NCBI RefSeq assembly: GCF_003945595.2
Contig: NW_024104443.1
Location: 3,286,001-3,350,000, forward strand
DNA length: 64,000 nt
DNA from: Pipra filicauda
Lineage: Eukaryota; Chordata; Aves; Passeriformes; Pipridae
Direction: 5' to 3'
Shown here piece by piece: positions 21,391 through 35,276 of this stretch (positions are counted from its first letter, which is position 1; each line of letters opens with the position of its first letter). Both the position numbers and the translations under genes were made by a program. Below the pieces are notes generated by a model. The model made no database searches, was not told where the DNA came from, and saw nothing but the letters and a program-made list of their open reading frames with translations.

Positions 21391-24300
21391 GCTTTTAACA
21401 AATTATTTGCTGATGACAAATAATTTCCTTTTTTGGCTATTTGAAATCAATTACCATTTTGAGGAAACTGCTTTTTCAATGAAAAATATTTCAATAATTC
21501 CAATTATAAAGAGAAGACCTTATTTGAAAATGTATTTTCTTGCTTCCTGAAAGAAACTTTAGAAATAATTGTTATTTTTTTTTTTTTAGAACAGATACGC
21601 AGGCAAAAGTAAAGTATTTTGCACATACATAATACTACTTAATTTGGTTTGAAATTTAAGCAGTGCTTTCTGATTTTGAACAAGAGTATGGATTGCAACA
21701 GAAGACTGTGTGATGTCTTAGTGAGCAAGAATGCACAGACAGAAAAAACAGTGAAATTCCTGTCTCACTTAAGGAAAGCATAAAATTCCCCCAGACTTCA
21801 CTAGGAAAAGGATTTTATCTAAAGAATCCAAATTAGTCTTGAGGAACATTTGAAACTTTTTATCATAAAAGAAGTCAATCATGCCTGTCTTTAAAATCCC
21901 ACTTAGAAAGAACCAGTTTGTATGACTCACTTAATTGTTCATTACATGTGAATTTAGGGCTTTCTCCCTTTCAATTTTTTCAAGCTGTCTTTTTATAAAT
22001 ACAAATATTGAGACATTGTTGATTAAAGCAATGAAGAGACAGGGAATAACTAAATAAATTACTAAGTCAACACTCACAACAGGTGGAAACCTAATTAAGG
22101 CCAAATTTTCACAGATTTTCAATGATGTCTTCTGAGAATGAGCTTGCGTGGATCTCTGGTAAGAGGTCACATGAGTAAGATGAAGATACATGTTTATCTT
22201 TGCATATGACACCCACTGCAAGATTTTTTTTAATTTTTACATGGATAGCAGCAGCTATCCTTTCACATATTTTGTGATTTTCACATGTATGAAAGAGCTT
22301 CAATAAGCCATATAAAACAGTTGCTCAGGGCAGAAATAGAAGTTAAATTTGGAAAGGCCTGTGTTGTCTCCCTACATAGGTATGAAATTCAGTTACTGTT
22401 GGATAGACTATTGTCTTTCTACTATGTATTAGACCTGTCAAACAAGTTCTAGTGTTCTTCCTGCTTTATCAAAATCTCCTACCTGTAGGTACTTCCCTTA
22501 AAACACGGAAGAAAAAGTATATATATACTCCCTATATGGAGGAAAGCTTGGAAAAGGAACATTTAATGGCATAATACAAGTGGAAAAGAGAAAAAGAGAG
22601 CTGCTATGTTTTTCATTTAGTATCCCCCTCCATGGTTTTAAGTCAAGCTGCCAATTTATGAATTCTTGTTATTTTGATTTGGCACTATTGCATCACAAAC
22701 TCTGTTATGAATGAGTGTTCTTTGGGACTATAAGCTTCCTTGGACAAGAACTATTGTTTACTATGCTTCTGTACCACATTTTGCCCAATCTTTGGATCAG
22801 AAGTCTGTGGGCTAGTGCACTCATCAAGTAATAACGGACAGGGAACAACCTATCATGCTCTCCCTGGCAAATCCAATCTGAACAGGCTGCCCATAAACTG
22901 CGGTTTGAGAATCACTATTCCAAGCTCACTTGTTTATTTAACACATTATAGCCCAACCTTCTTTTGACTATGCCAAGCATGATTTCAGGGCACAGTGGAG
23001 AATATTTACATAGCTTTTTAAAAAATTTTTAATATTAATTTTCTCATTTATATTTATAGTTTCAAAAGACATTAATGCAGCTAGATGCCTTTGAAAGTCT
23101 TGCTTATTTTTTTGGTACTGCTGTTTGGCTTATTTGGGCAGATTGCTTCTTTTTAGTAAACCACTCTTTTTTGAGAAGACACCATCCAGATTGCCTCTGC
23201 CCCGAAGGCTTATAAGTTAAAAACTGCTACTATTACATATATTCCTATGTGTCTTGAAATACTCGTAGAATGTATAATACCTTCACCCACAGTCAATACA
23301 TGTCCAAGAAAAGAACAAAGAGAAGGAAAGCACTACAAAATTATGATACTGGCTGGCATTTCAGGACCTCAGCCCTCAGAAGATGAGAAGGTAATTGTTA
23401 GCTTGTGGTTAATTTCTAGAAGGAAATGACTAGCCACTGATTTATAGGTAAATACAGGATGCAGTTCTTAAAGAGACATCGGATGAATTTTTCAAAATGC
23501 ATTGATGATCTTTCTAATGTTTTTTTAAGAACAGGATTAAAGGTAGTTTGAGGATGCCAGATCAAAAGAGACCAAGCACTTAGTTCCTCTGGCAGCATTT
23601 ATAGAGTCCTAAGTACTTTTGACTAACTTGCTTCTTTAGTTTAATATTAATGTCACGATGGAGGCAGTAGAGAAATCAAATAGGGAAACAAAAAATTACA
23701 TAAATAAACAGTTATAGCAAGTATATCTTTTATTTTATACCCATCCTGTATTAAAACTTAAGATGGAATTTTTCTTTTGATTTTATTATTTATAGTAGTT
23801 TTAAGCATATAGTAATCCTGCCTATTTCAAAAGAAAACTTAATTATAAAATGTCTTAATCTGAAAAAATATAAATATGAAAACCAGAATTCAATTTAAAA
23901 ACAGAATTTAATCTGCAAATCAAAAGTTAGAAGTACAGATGCAAAGAAAGACATCCCCCAATACTCTTCTATTTTAAAACTTTTGAAATATTTTATAAGT
24001 TTTAATCTTTTATAAACTTTCAACATAAATAATGAGCCACTGAATAAAAATTGAGTTCAGATAATTTACAGTACTAAAACTTCATCAACATTATTTATTT
24101 ATGGTAAAGGTACTGTTAAGTGGTTTTGTTAAAGAATACACTCTCTAGAAATTAAAAGAACTTCACATAGTATATGATGCCAACAAGTAAATAAATCAGT
24201 CTTCATACTAGTTATGGGATAAGATAGAACGGGTTTAGAGCACGTCAATTTGCATCCAAAAAGTTCTTGTTCTCTCTTTCAATCAAAAGCCACTGAGAGA

Positions 24301-25499
24301 ATAGTGCCAAAGACATTGTTGTGTTTATAATTTAGCAATGCTACTAAATGTGAAGTTCACTCTGATTTTATTGGAAGTTGCTACTATCACATGACAGAGA
24401 CTATTTAATCAGTGTTAAGAACAAATTTACTCTAACAAACCTGAGATAACCTTGGTTCAACTTAAAAATACCACTGATGGTATTTAGTTGTGTAAGATAA
24501 TAAAGAAGTAGTCAGCTTTTTAAGTTCTATTTATGCCTTGGGTTGACTCCCAAGGTAAATTGTGCATGATTCCAGGGTTAATACTTGAAATAATCCAAAC
24601 CAGTGAAATAACATACTTCTCAAAACATGGGCTTAAATAATCTCTTCCCATTTCTGATATTGCAATCATAATGCAATTTGTTATAATGTAATTTGTTGAA
24701 GGAGTGAAGAAACCGAGGCCAGGCATTAGTAATAAAAAGTAGTTTCATTTTATAACAGCAGAAATGAAACTGTTTAGACTCTTCTTGAAGTATATTATTT
24801 TGAATATATGCTATTTTTAAGCATTGCGGAAAAATGCAAATTCATAATGTTCTAATTTGTCCAGAAATATGAACCCAAAGAGATTAAGGCACATGATCAT
24901 GTTAGCAGCTTCTAAGATGCCAATTAGAAGAAAATACAGAGGTCTCTGTTCTTGTGAAAAATGATGAACAAAGAGAACTTTGATGTTTATTCTTCTGCAC
25001 CCACTGTCCAAAACAGTGCTGTTGTGGAACAATGCAACTAAGACCTTTCCATTTTTCTTCAGCCCTGTATCAAATTCTTCCTACTGTTCTGCATTGAAGA
25101 GATTTAGAAAACACTTCTTTAATGGTGTTTAAGGCACTTATTGCCAGATAAAGAACAAAGACTATTCATGCAATTAAATATTTATGATGCATTCCTAGCA
25201 ATGTCCCTCGTATATATGCCTCTGAAATCAATTGCCTACTCCAAAGTTACATTGCTTGAGAGCTTAATGCATAACACAGTGTGCCAGAACTGCAAATTTT
25301 TAATTTGTGAGTAAATAATCAAGCTATCTGGCTCCCTATGCTTATATATGTTTTTAATATATTTCCAAGGGAAAAAAAATATATTTAGAAAGAATATAAA
25401 TTTTAAACCGGTATACTGATGTACAGATTTTATTAAGCACAAGGATTATTAAGACAAATGAACATGTAGGTGACACTTAATTTTGTATGCTCCTCTTTT

Positions 25500-25740
25500 A
25501 AAAGAAAACGTTGCCGTCTTTACTAATTGCTTTCCAGCGTCTATTTAAAGGAACGAGAGACCAGTAACCAGGCAATGATATTTCTAAATGAGCCAGAAGA
25601 GGGAGCCCCTTAATAGGGCGATCAATTGCTATCCGTCTGCCGCTGTTCCTAAGTTTCTACTCGAGCTTAAAAAGAAAGATGAAATGCGACCACAACCAGA
25701 TTGAATCTGCCTTTGGCTGTGTTTCGCAGGCTAACAGGAG
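25500..25740. promoter_or_regulatory. CpG-retaining noncoding block, candidate conserved enhancer
   Basis: About ten CpGs fall within 240 bp, several times the density of the surrounding intron, without overall GC-richness and without an open frame of note. Motifs visible include TAATTGC and CAATTG homeodomain-like cores, ACCACA (RUNX-like) and CTATTTAAAG, which misses the MEF2 consensus by one base. A second, weaker patch with CpG-bearing motifs (TTAACGCGG, TGACGTTG, ATCGAT) occurs at 26140-26345. Such islands of retained CpG in an old intron often mark deeply conserved noncoding elements; conservation itself was not tested. Confidence 0.4.
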
Positions 25741-27035
25741 ATAATGAACAAATATATAATTTTCTATCATGCTTTCTCTTTTTAGAAAACAAAGAAGACT
25801 AATAGCAAAGTTCCTGTGGTCTGCCTTCCCTACTCCGAAGTTAATACAAAATGACCCCTCAAAGCTTTAGTATTTGTTTAAAGTGCCTTTCTGATACAGT
25901 TTTGTGCAGTTACAATTTTACTATGGATGCATCATACAAACATCTGTGATTCATCCATGTGTGAAGATAAAAGGGGGGGTGGGGCTTGACGAGAGCCAAA
26001 GGAGAGAAAAAAAAATCACTAGATCCAAAATTTCTTTATAAATAATTTTAAGAGACAATGTTGGAATTGCCACATATATCAGCCTTGGTTTATAGTGCAC
26101 AAAATGAATCTTCCAACTGTTTTTCCATACAGTTCTCTTTGAGAGTAGTTAACGCGGTAAAATTGAATGTTTTACCACTCAGGTTGTTTTCTTTGAACAT
26201 ATGTGTCTACTCCTAAAACTGCAAAAGTAATCTTGCCATTGTCTTTTGTAATCCGTATTTGTCATAATGCAACATTGCTGACGTTGCTAACAAACCACTG
26301 AGTTTGCTGAGCAAAGGGGACTACTCTGACAACATCGATTTGATAACACAGAACTTAGCAAGTTCAGTTCTCATTAGTTCTATGGGAGCAGAACTAAATG
26401 GGCTAATCTTTTTCTCTGCCTCGGTATTTTGAAAATCCTTTCCCTGTTGTGTATCAAAGCACTTAAGCAAATACATAAAACTAAACTTAAGTTAATTACT
26501 GATTATTTAAGTAAATGCCAACAGATTTTGCTGACTAGCAATGGTCTTAGAGCAGCGGCTTGAAATCACATCTGCACTCAGTACATTAAAGTCTAATGAG
26601 AGACTCAATATTGAAATCTTTACTCAAGCTTAAATTCATAAATTGAAACCCCAGTTCCACTAAAGTCAAAGGAAAAACTCCCTGTGACTCAAAAAAGGAT
26701 CATGGTTTCTGACACTGACTCCACTGGGAGTTTTGCTTGAACAGGGGTATGCAATGTACCCAAAAGTTTGTATGCAAAGGCTGATGTGAAGGAAACCAGA
26801 CATTTGTGTCTGTGGAATTTGTTGAGGTGCAAGATATTTGACACTGTTGGAAAACAAGCCTCTTTCTACTAGTAAGAGAACCACAAGTATCAACTCCCCC
26901 CACCCCCAGTTGGGAGAATTAAATTGATGCCAATCAATTTCTAATACATCAACTCCAATATGGAGCTATTTTAGGACTCAGTCTTTGAAGTAAGTCCTTT
27001 ATTCACTTAAAGAAATACATTTTTTTTCTCTTTAC

Positions 27036-27083
27036 CTGCACTGGTGCCTGCACCGGTTGTGAGGTCCCCACCCATCAGGCTAC
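27036..27083 (-). CDS. MEF2C: MEF2C 48-nt exon (residues 198-213)
   Basis: A small exon bounded by CCCCCTAG and GTAAAG. It reads SLMGGDLTTGAGTSAG, completing a Gly codon at its start and leaving one base of a Gly codon at its end (phase 1 on both sides). Because it is a symmetrical 16-codon exon, skipping keeps the frame; isoforms lacking this segment are known in mammals. Human MEF2C has Gly in place of the first Ser. The acceptor is immediately followed by GTAG, but using the second AG would create a stop after the upstream ACAG, so the first AG is the correct one. Confidence 0.95.
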
Positions 27084-28538
<1,455 letters not shown>

Positions 28539-28542
28539 TCAA

Positions 28543-28588
28543 ATATTCTGTAGTTGGTGGTTAAAATATTCTGTAGATGGTGGTTAAA
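28543..28588 (-). repeat. 23-bp tandem duplication upstream of an exon
   Basis: Two adjacent 23-nt copies differ at one base. On the gene strand each copy holds TTTAACC (branch-point-like) followed by CTACAG (acceptor-like). It lies about 90-135 nt before the true acceptor of exon 28268-28454, so it duplicates a decoy 3' splice module. Confidence 0.85.
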
Positions 28589-28721
28589 ATATTTATGCTT
28601 GCCTCCTTCCACAAGACTCAAGAGAAGAGTTTCAAAAGAGCTTTTAAATATGATTTTTCGAATCATGATCCCATCTTCCTTTAATGCAGCTTGCGCATTT
28701 ACTTTGTAAGAACTGGAAAGA

Positions 28722-28740
28722 TTTTTTTTTTTTTTTTTTT
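28722..28740. repeat. 19-base T run
   Basis: Pure T19, an A19 on the gene strand. Ordinary mononucleotide repeat inside the intron. Confidence 0.95.
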
Positions 28741-29130
28741 AGTTTTTTCTCTTTTTCTTGTTTAAAACAACCCTCTACTTTATGCAGCTTAATTTTCGTT
28801 TTCTTTCATTCTGTGACATCATAATTGTTCACTTATGATACCTTAATCTAGTGTCATAGATGACTGCAAGATCAAAGGTACATGATTATGATGACTTCAT
28901 TGCATGGAGAAAAATTAGAAGGAGTGGAATCCAAAAGGGAAGGCTTTAATTTCAGCTTATGTTGCTTTAGCAACCAGAATGATCCCGAATCATGTTAAAT
29001 ACACCAACACAGCAAATTACATTTTTTAAAGTTTCTATCTTATCTTGGAAGGGCTTAAAAGAAACAAAGTTCTACTCAGGGACAGCCAACAAATACAAGA
29101 ACCTTAGATACACACCAGTGTTTGTGTTCC

Positions 29131-29195
29131 TTTTTTTTATTATTATTATTTTATTTTATTTTTGGGGTTTTTTTGGTTTTTTTTGGGTGGGGCGG
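29131..29195. repeat. T-rich then T/G low-complexity tract
   Basis: T8 followed by ATT and ATTTT repeats, then TTTGGGG, TTTTTTTGG and GGGTGGGGCGG words. On the gene strand it becomes an A/C tract resembling, in opposite orientation, those at 11041 and 37966. Confidence 0.75.
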
Positions 29196-31881
29196 TAGTG
29201 TTTAGTGACAACTTTTCAATACACTGTTTTCATACTTAAAGGCAGGAGTGTCTCCTTATGCACTTCCCTTTGAAAGAATCCCTTTCAAAAATGAACCAAA
29301 TAATGTACCACTCTGACAGAGGGTGTGAGGAGATGCAGAATCTAATTCTCATTAGGCTCTGAGAAAGCCCAGTTCAGGTTTCCTTGGTTGGTTGTCAGTT
29401 TGTTGGCTGGAGTTTTCTCAGGTAGTGCTTGCTTGAATTTCTATAAAAATTACAACCATATTAGAAATCTGTATTTAATTTACTTGTTTTTAAAATAATT
29501 AATTTCTTGTCTTTTCAATTAGAAAATCTTTTTCAGAATTACCTGACAGCATTTTAAATATTCAATACCTGAATGCAAACTAAGTACTCCTCAATTTATA
29601 AATTTATAAATCTTATAAGCTTGAAGAGCTTAAACACATCCAAAAATTCTTTGAAGGAGGCTTGTAACATATTCTGAGGGAGAAAATCAGAGGTTTTAAT
29701 TTTGTTATTGGTAGCTGATAGGACTTGTAAGTCTTCAAGGACCTAGAGGGAGTATGTGGAGAGCTGGGCACATCATTTGCTTGCCAGGCAACAGAGGCAC
29801 CCTGACCTTGTAGCACCCACATGTCTCTTCTCTGGCTGGAACTATTGGCTGTGCCCTGTGTATTACAGCACTAGCCATCAAATTACAGTTATCTATTAAG
29901 GTTGGCGGTGGTTTGTTTTTTTTTTTAACCTCTCCCATTTCTAGAAGCAGAAAAAATTTTGCTCTAAATATAGAGGAATCATTTGGCTTAACCACTGAAA
30001 CACAGAGCAAGATTTTAGTTCAGGGTATGATGTGAAGGATACATTACACAAATGCCTTGGGAATTATTTAAAGGTGTTAATTTAGCTCTGTGTAGCCTAT
30101 GGCCTGGTTTTTGTGAGAGCTGGCCATAGCAACAGTGGTTGAATAGATGGATCTGCTGTTCCCCAGCCTGGGGGCTTCATGTAGGAACTTGATTCCCTCT
30201 GCTGAGAAGCTGAAATGCACTCCAAGGGCTGTATTTTCCACAGACCTGATTGGTTGAACTAGAGATGGGACAGGAAGGTAAGGTGTTTTGTGAATCCCCA
30301 TGTTCTACATCTAATCTACAGATGTAAGAACCTACACGTAATTTACATCCTCATGACTGAGGTCAAGACTCCTTGGAAATAGGTTCATATAGCATAATCT
30401 GAAGCACTTTATCAGATGAAGCTATGTTTTGAAGCAAGACATTCTTTTCAATGGCCACAGAAGGACACAAGATGTTCCTAAATCCTATGTAAGTCAGAAG
30501 CATGAGACTGCTCCTGGTGTTCAAAGTTAGCTACTGCTACTGGTTACTGCCTTTTCAAAAGGTTTTAGCCAGCGAATTCACACGAGGATGTGAATAGCTC
30601 CTCAAGTCTTAGCTCCCCCTCCAGCCTGACGTGAGACATAAATAAGCCAACATGGAATTTCTGATTCTTGCAACATTCAGGGTTGTGATGGAGTTCTCTC
30701 TGCCTGGTGGCTTTGAGCCCATGATCCTGCCTGCTTGAGTGTCAGTCTACGTCAGATCGTCACCCACTGGAGAACACTTTGCAGAACATCTTCTTCACCT
30801 ATGATACAAGATCTGTGAAATCTGTCCTCTGAGCCTGGGTAGAGACTATTATTGTCTCTAATATCTTTTCCTTATCCAAACTTCTGTTGAGTTACCCAAG
30901 CTAAAACACTGGTACAAATGCAAAACTGAAGGTCTTGCTAGACCTCAACAAGCTTATCTGCTTTCACCATTATGCTCTTCCTTCCATGTACAGACCAAAC
31001 CCATGAAGAGCTAGATTCTTCTTTTTCTACATCGGTGCAGGACAAAAGAGCTCCAGCCTTGGGTGCTCTTGGGGCTGCCAATCTCTCTAGTTATGTGAAC
31101 AGTTGCTTAGCTTTTATTTTGTAATTTAAAAAATATTTTTTTAAACAAGTTGAATTAGTTTCTTAATTTCTGTAGTAATGATTTCATTTTTACCTACTGT
31201 CTGGGTCTACTTACATCTATTTACAGAGCTCTTCATAGGCAATTTTATCAGGGAAAAGTAATTTTGCTCGTTGATTTGCAGCACAATACACACTATATCT
31301 GGAATACAGTAGTTTTTATTTTTTCTCCTCCGTAGTCAAAAGTTAGAGAGAGAAGTTTGACTGGATAAACACCAGTACAAAACAGTAAGTCTCTAGCTAC
31401 AGTTTGCTCTGTTTGTCCAAATTTACTACAGTTTTATAAATCCTTCACCAAGAACTGCAACCTCCTGCAGATTCCCTAGTCATTCCTGGTAGTAAGTCAC
31501 GAGGCATATCGATTCCAACTGGGCCTGATGGACATTAAAGCTTCTGGTGCACTTGCGTAATATCTATATTAGTAGGAACTAGAGAGGAACTGAGGCCATC
31601 TGAGGTCACAGAGCACTCCGTGTCCATACCATTAAGCTTTCTCAACCTCAAAAAAGTCATAACTACATATAAACTGACAATTGGGAATTGTTCCTGGCCT
31701 GGGCCAACAACCAAACAGAGCTAAGAAATTGTCTGAGAGAATGTTATTTGGCTGGTGCTAAAGCGTTCAGCATAGAGATAAGTACCTCCCATTGCCTCAC
31801 TATGTTCTTTGCCATTTGCTAATTTTCTGACATAGACAAAGTCTTACTGTAACGTGTGTGCAGTTTGCCACATTTTGTCTT

Positions 31882-31901
31882 CCCCCCCCCCCCCCCCCCC
31901 C
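31882..31901. repeat. 20-base C run
   Basis: C20 on the plus strand, G20 in the MEF2C pre-mRNA. Such a run forms quadruplexes readily and is prone to slippage and sequencing error, so the exact length is uncertain. It is flanked by T-rich sequence. Confidence 0.95.
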
Positions 31902-33883
31902 GTCTTTTCTCCCTGGGACACAACTGCCAAAGAGGGCAGATGGCTCACTGGAGATGATACCACATTGTGTTAAGATGTGCATTCCAAATCTGTGGTGCAA
32001 AGGAAAATGTTGGACACTCAAACCCCTTGGAAATTAATGGATTAAACTGTGTTAAATATTAGTTTTATCCCTCCCATGTTCAACCAGGCCTTCATTTACT
32101 TAGAGACAGAGATACTTATAGCTCCCTTCTAGTGGATTATTTCTGTCTCCTCTGCTTTCATCACTCTTATGAAAACTACAAATAAATGTCTAATTATTAT
32201 CAGATGGTTTAGAACAATACAAATACTTATCCCCGGAAAATTATCTGAGGAAACATTATTGGCCTTAGCTCTTAGGAGCAAAAGCCAATGTTATTTTCAT
32301 TTGGCAGCAGCTTTACTATGTTACAAGACCAGGCACAGGCAATGCATTGTTTTATATATTTTGTAAGTAGTGATTTAGAGACTTGACTTGCTGACTTTTT
32401 GTTTAATTTTGCTTTTTTCCCCTCAACTTTCTTGGCTACCTTTGAGGATCAAAAGTGAATGAATATAACTTCCCTGACTAGGTTATACTGATCTGTACAG
32501 TTAAGAGCATTATTGCATACCATGTAATATATGATATTTATATATAAAACCAGAGACTTACAAATTTCTATTACGTACTAGTTGTGAGCACCATCTTGCC
32601 CATTACATCTTGGCTTATGCCACAAGAAGGAGTCCCTGTTGCACTAGGGGAGAGTATCTACTGATTCTTCCTTTTGAGGAAAGCAGATTGATGGAGGACA
32701 CAGACCTTGACTTCTGCATGGGAAGTATTCAGAGGAGGGATATTCTGTCTTACATGAAAAAAAATGCTAACTGTGCAGTTCTGTATCTCTGAAACATCTC
32801 TGAAGTAATTTCACAAAACAATTAATACACCATACCTTGTAACATACATAGGAAGTTACATTATCCCCTAAATCACCATGGTAATTGCTGAAGTAGGACT
32901 ATATTTGACATCAAAAGGTTTAATTTAATTAAAGCAGTCATAGGGAAATTCCATTAATTTTGGGAGGACAAAACTGATGTACTCCATTCAGATTAACGTG
33001 TTGTTCCTAATTCCTATAAGTTTCCTGGTTTTATAGAAAAGACAATTTTCCCAAATGCTTATGGAGGTAAAGATAGTGATAGATCTCACTACCACAGGAA
33101 TGAGGGTCTTTTCCAAGTTTTGGTTCTTTTTCATGTGTTAAGATTTCAGATAATTATAACACGAGCTGCTTTTCTGGAACAAAAACAGGGGTAGCATGAG
33201 ATAAACAGAGGTTCTGAAGGATCATCTCAAACACTTTTTTAAGGCAGAAAAGTAGTTTGGTGAACATTCTGTCAGTTTGATTTGAAAAAGGCAAAAGTCA
33301 TCCTTGAAAGAGGAAAGGAATGGAAGAATGGCAATTGGTGAGATTTTGATGTGAAAAAGGGTTAAGCATTCCAGCTTATAACAGTCTTCCTAAATGCTGC
33401 AGTCATTGTTTGTCAAACTGAGTTCCATCCTGAGAAACCAAATTCATGGCGACAGCTTTAGTGCTTTTTATTCTGAGAAAACCAGCTTTGCAAAAGAAGC
33501 AAAAAAAATAGAGGTAAAAAAAGATGGAATATATATGTCTTTCTCCCTGATATTTTATATACACATTGGACATCCTTAACCAGCCATTCTAAATATTAAT
33601 TTGGTGCCATTCTAGTCTCTGGGAAAGTATTACTTTATATTTTTACTTTTTTTTTCCAAAATGTACTGGGCATGATGTGAGAACTTCAAATTTTAATTAC
33701 CTTGAGCGAAAATCTATCTGGTGAGAATTAATGGAAAGAACACGTACACTGCATGAGACAGAATCTGAGCATCCTTAAGAGGTATCCTCATCTTAGGTGT
33801 CAGATTTCGTGTGTGCAATTGACTAGCACTACAGAAGACATTTTGCTCATTCTGGTATACAGATAACCTTTCTGGTAGCAAAC

Positions 33884-34431
33884 CATGCAGCCTTTATGTG
33901 GGAACAATGAATGAACACATACAAATCATCTCTTCTCTTTCAGAAACAAGCAGCTATCTATGCAAATTCAAATGATTTTTTGGACCCAGGTAAATCTTTG
34001 GTTTTTGACTTTGTCTTCCACACACATTTGGAAAATAGACCAAATATAACCTCCAAACATCCATATTTTTTTTCTTGACTTTATAAATGTAGTATCAAAC
34101 ATTATCACAAAGTATTCATCCTTTGTATACCTTGTGCAAACGAAATAGCACATGCAGAGTTATTTCTCTTAGATATCTGGAAAGGCATATTGTTAGAAAT
34201 TTTGACTTGGTTAAAACAAAATTTAGCTCATGTTAAAGCATTAAAGAAATGATGATGAGGTCAAAGCAAATTCTCTGATAAAGCTGTAAAATCACCCCAA
34301 CACACAAACATGTCTGAATCCTGCCATTAGGCTCTCATGCAGTCTGTTTCTCTGCAGCGAGCAAGTAGCTGTAACCCTTCAGTGCTGCAACTGAGTTTAG
34401 CAGAGACACTTGAGAACTGAAGTGACATGCA
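33884..34431 (-). promoter_or_regulatory. Cluster of four UGCAUG motifs downstream of alpha2
   Basis: CATGCA occurs on the plus strand at 33884-33889, 34151-34156, 34336-34341 and 34426-34431, giving TGCATG on the pre-mRNA 419 to 966 nt downstream of the alpha2 donor. UGCAUG is the RBFOX binding site, and downstream intronic sites usually promote inclusion of the preceding exon (known). A random hexamer would be expected about once in four kilobases, so four in 550 nt is a clear excess. RBFOX control of alpha2-type exons in MEF2 genes is reported in mammals (recalled). Confidence 0.55.
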
Positions 34432-34849
34432 CAAAACACACTCATTACTATATATAAAGGAATTTCAGTTCTACATAACTTTTTCTATATCACCTCAGAA
34501 AGTGTTCTGTGGGTTTGTTAGCCTGTGCACAAAGAAAGATTTCCATTGTTATTTTTTACGTATAATTTGGGCAAGTGGTGTGGTAAAACGGTTCTGTAAA
34601 TCAAGTGAATATAATGTACATATGTATATTTCACTTCCTTCTGTAGGTTTCATCCATAGTAGGCTTTGTCTGTGTGTCAGAGGTAGAGACTTGGAAGAAA
34701 AATATGTTGTGTGAAATTTTCTGACCACAGTGTTTAGTTATATATTTGGCTATTAAAGCCAAATGTTTTCCTTAAGCCAGAACTGAAAGGGTTATGGTTT
34801 GTTACTGCAGCAGTTATCAGCAGACAGCCATCTAACCTTTGGTACTTAC

Positions 34850-35276
<427 letters not shown>

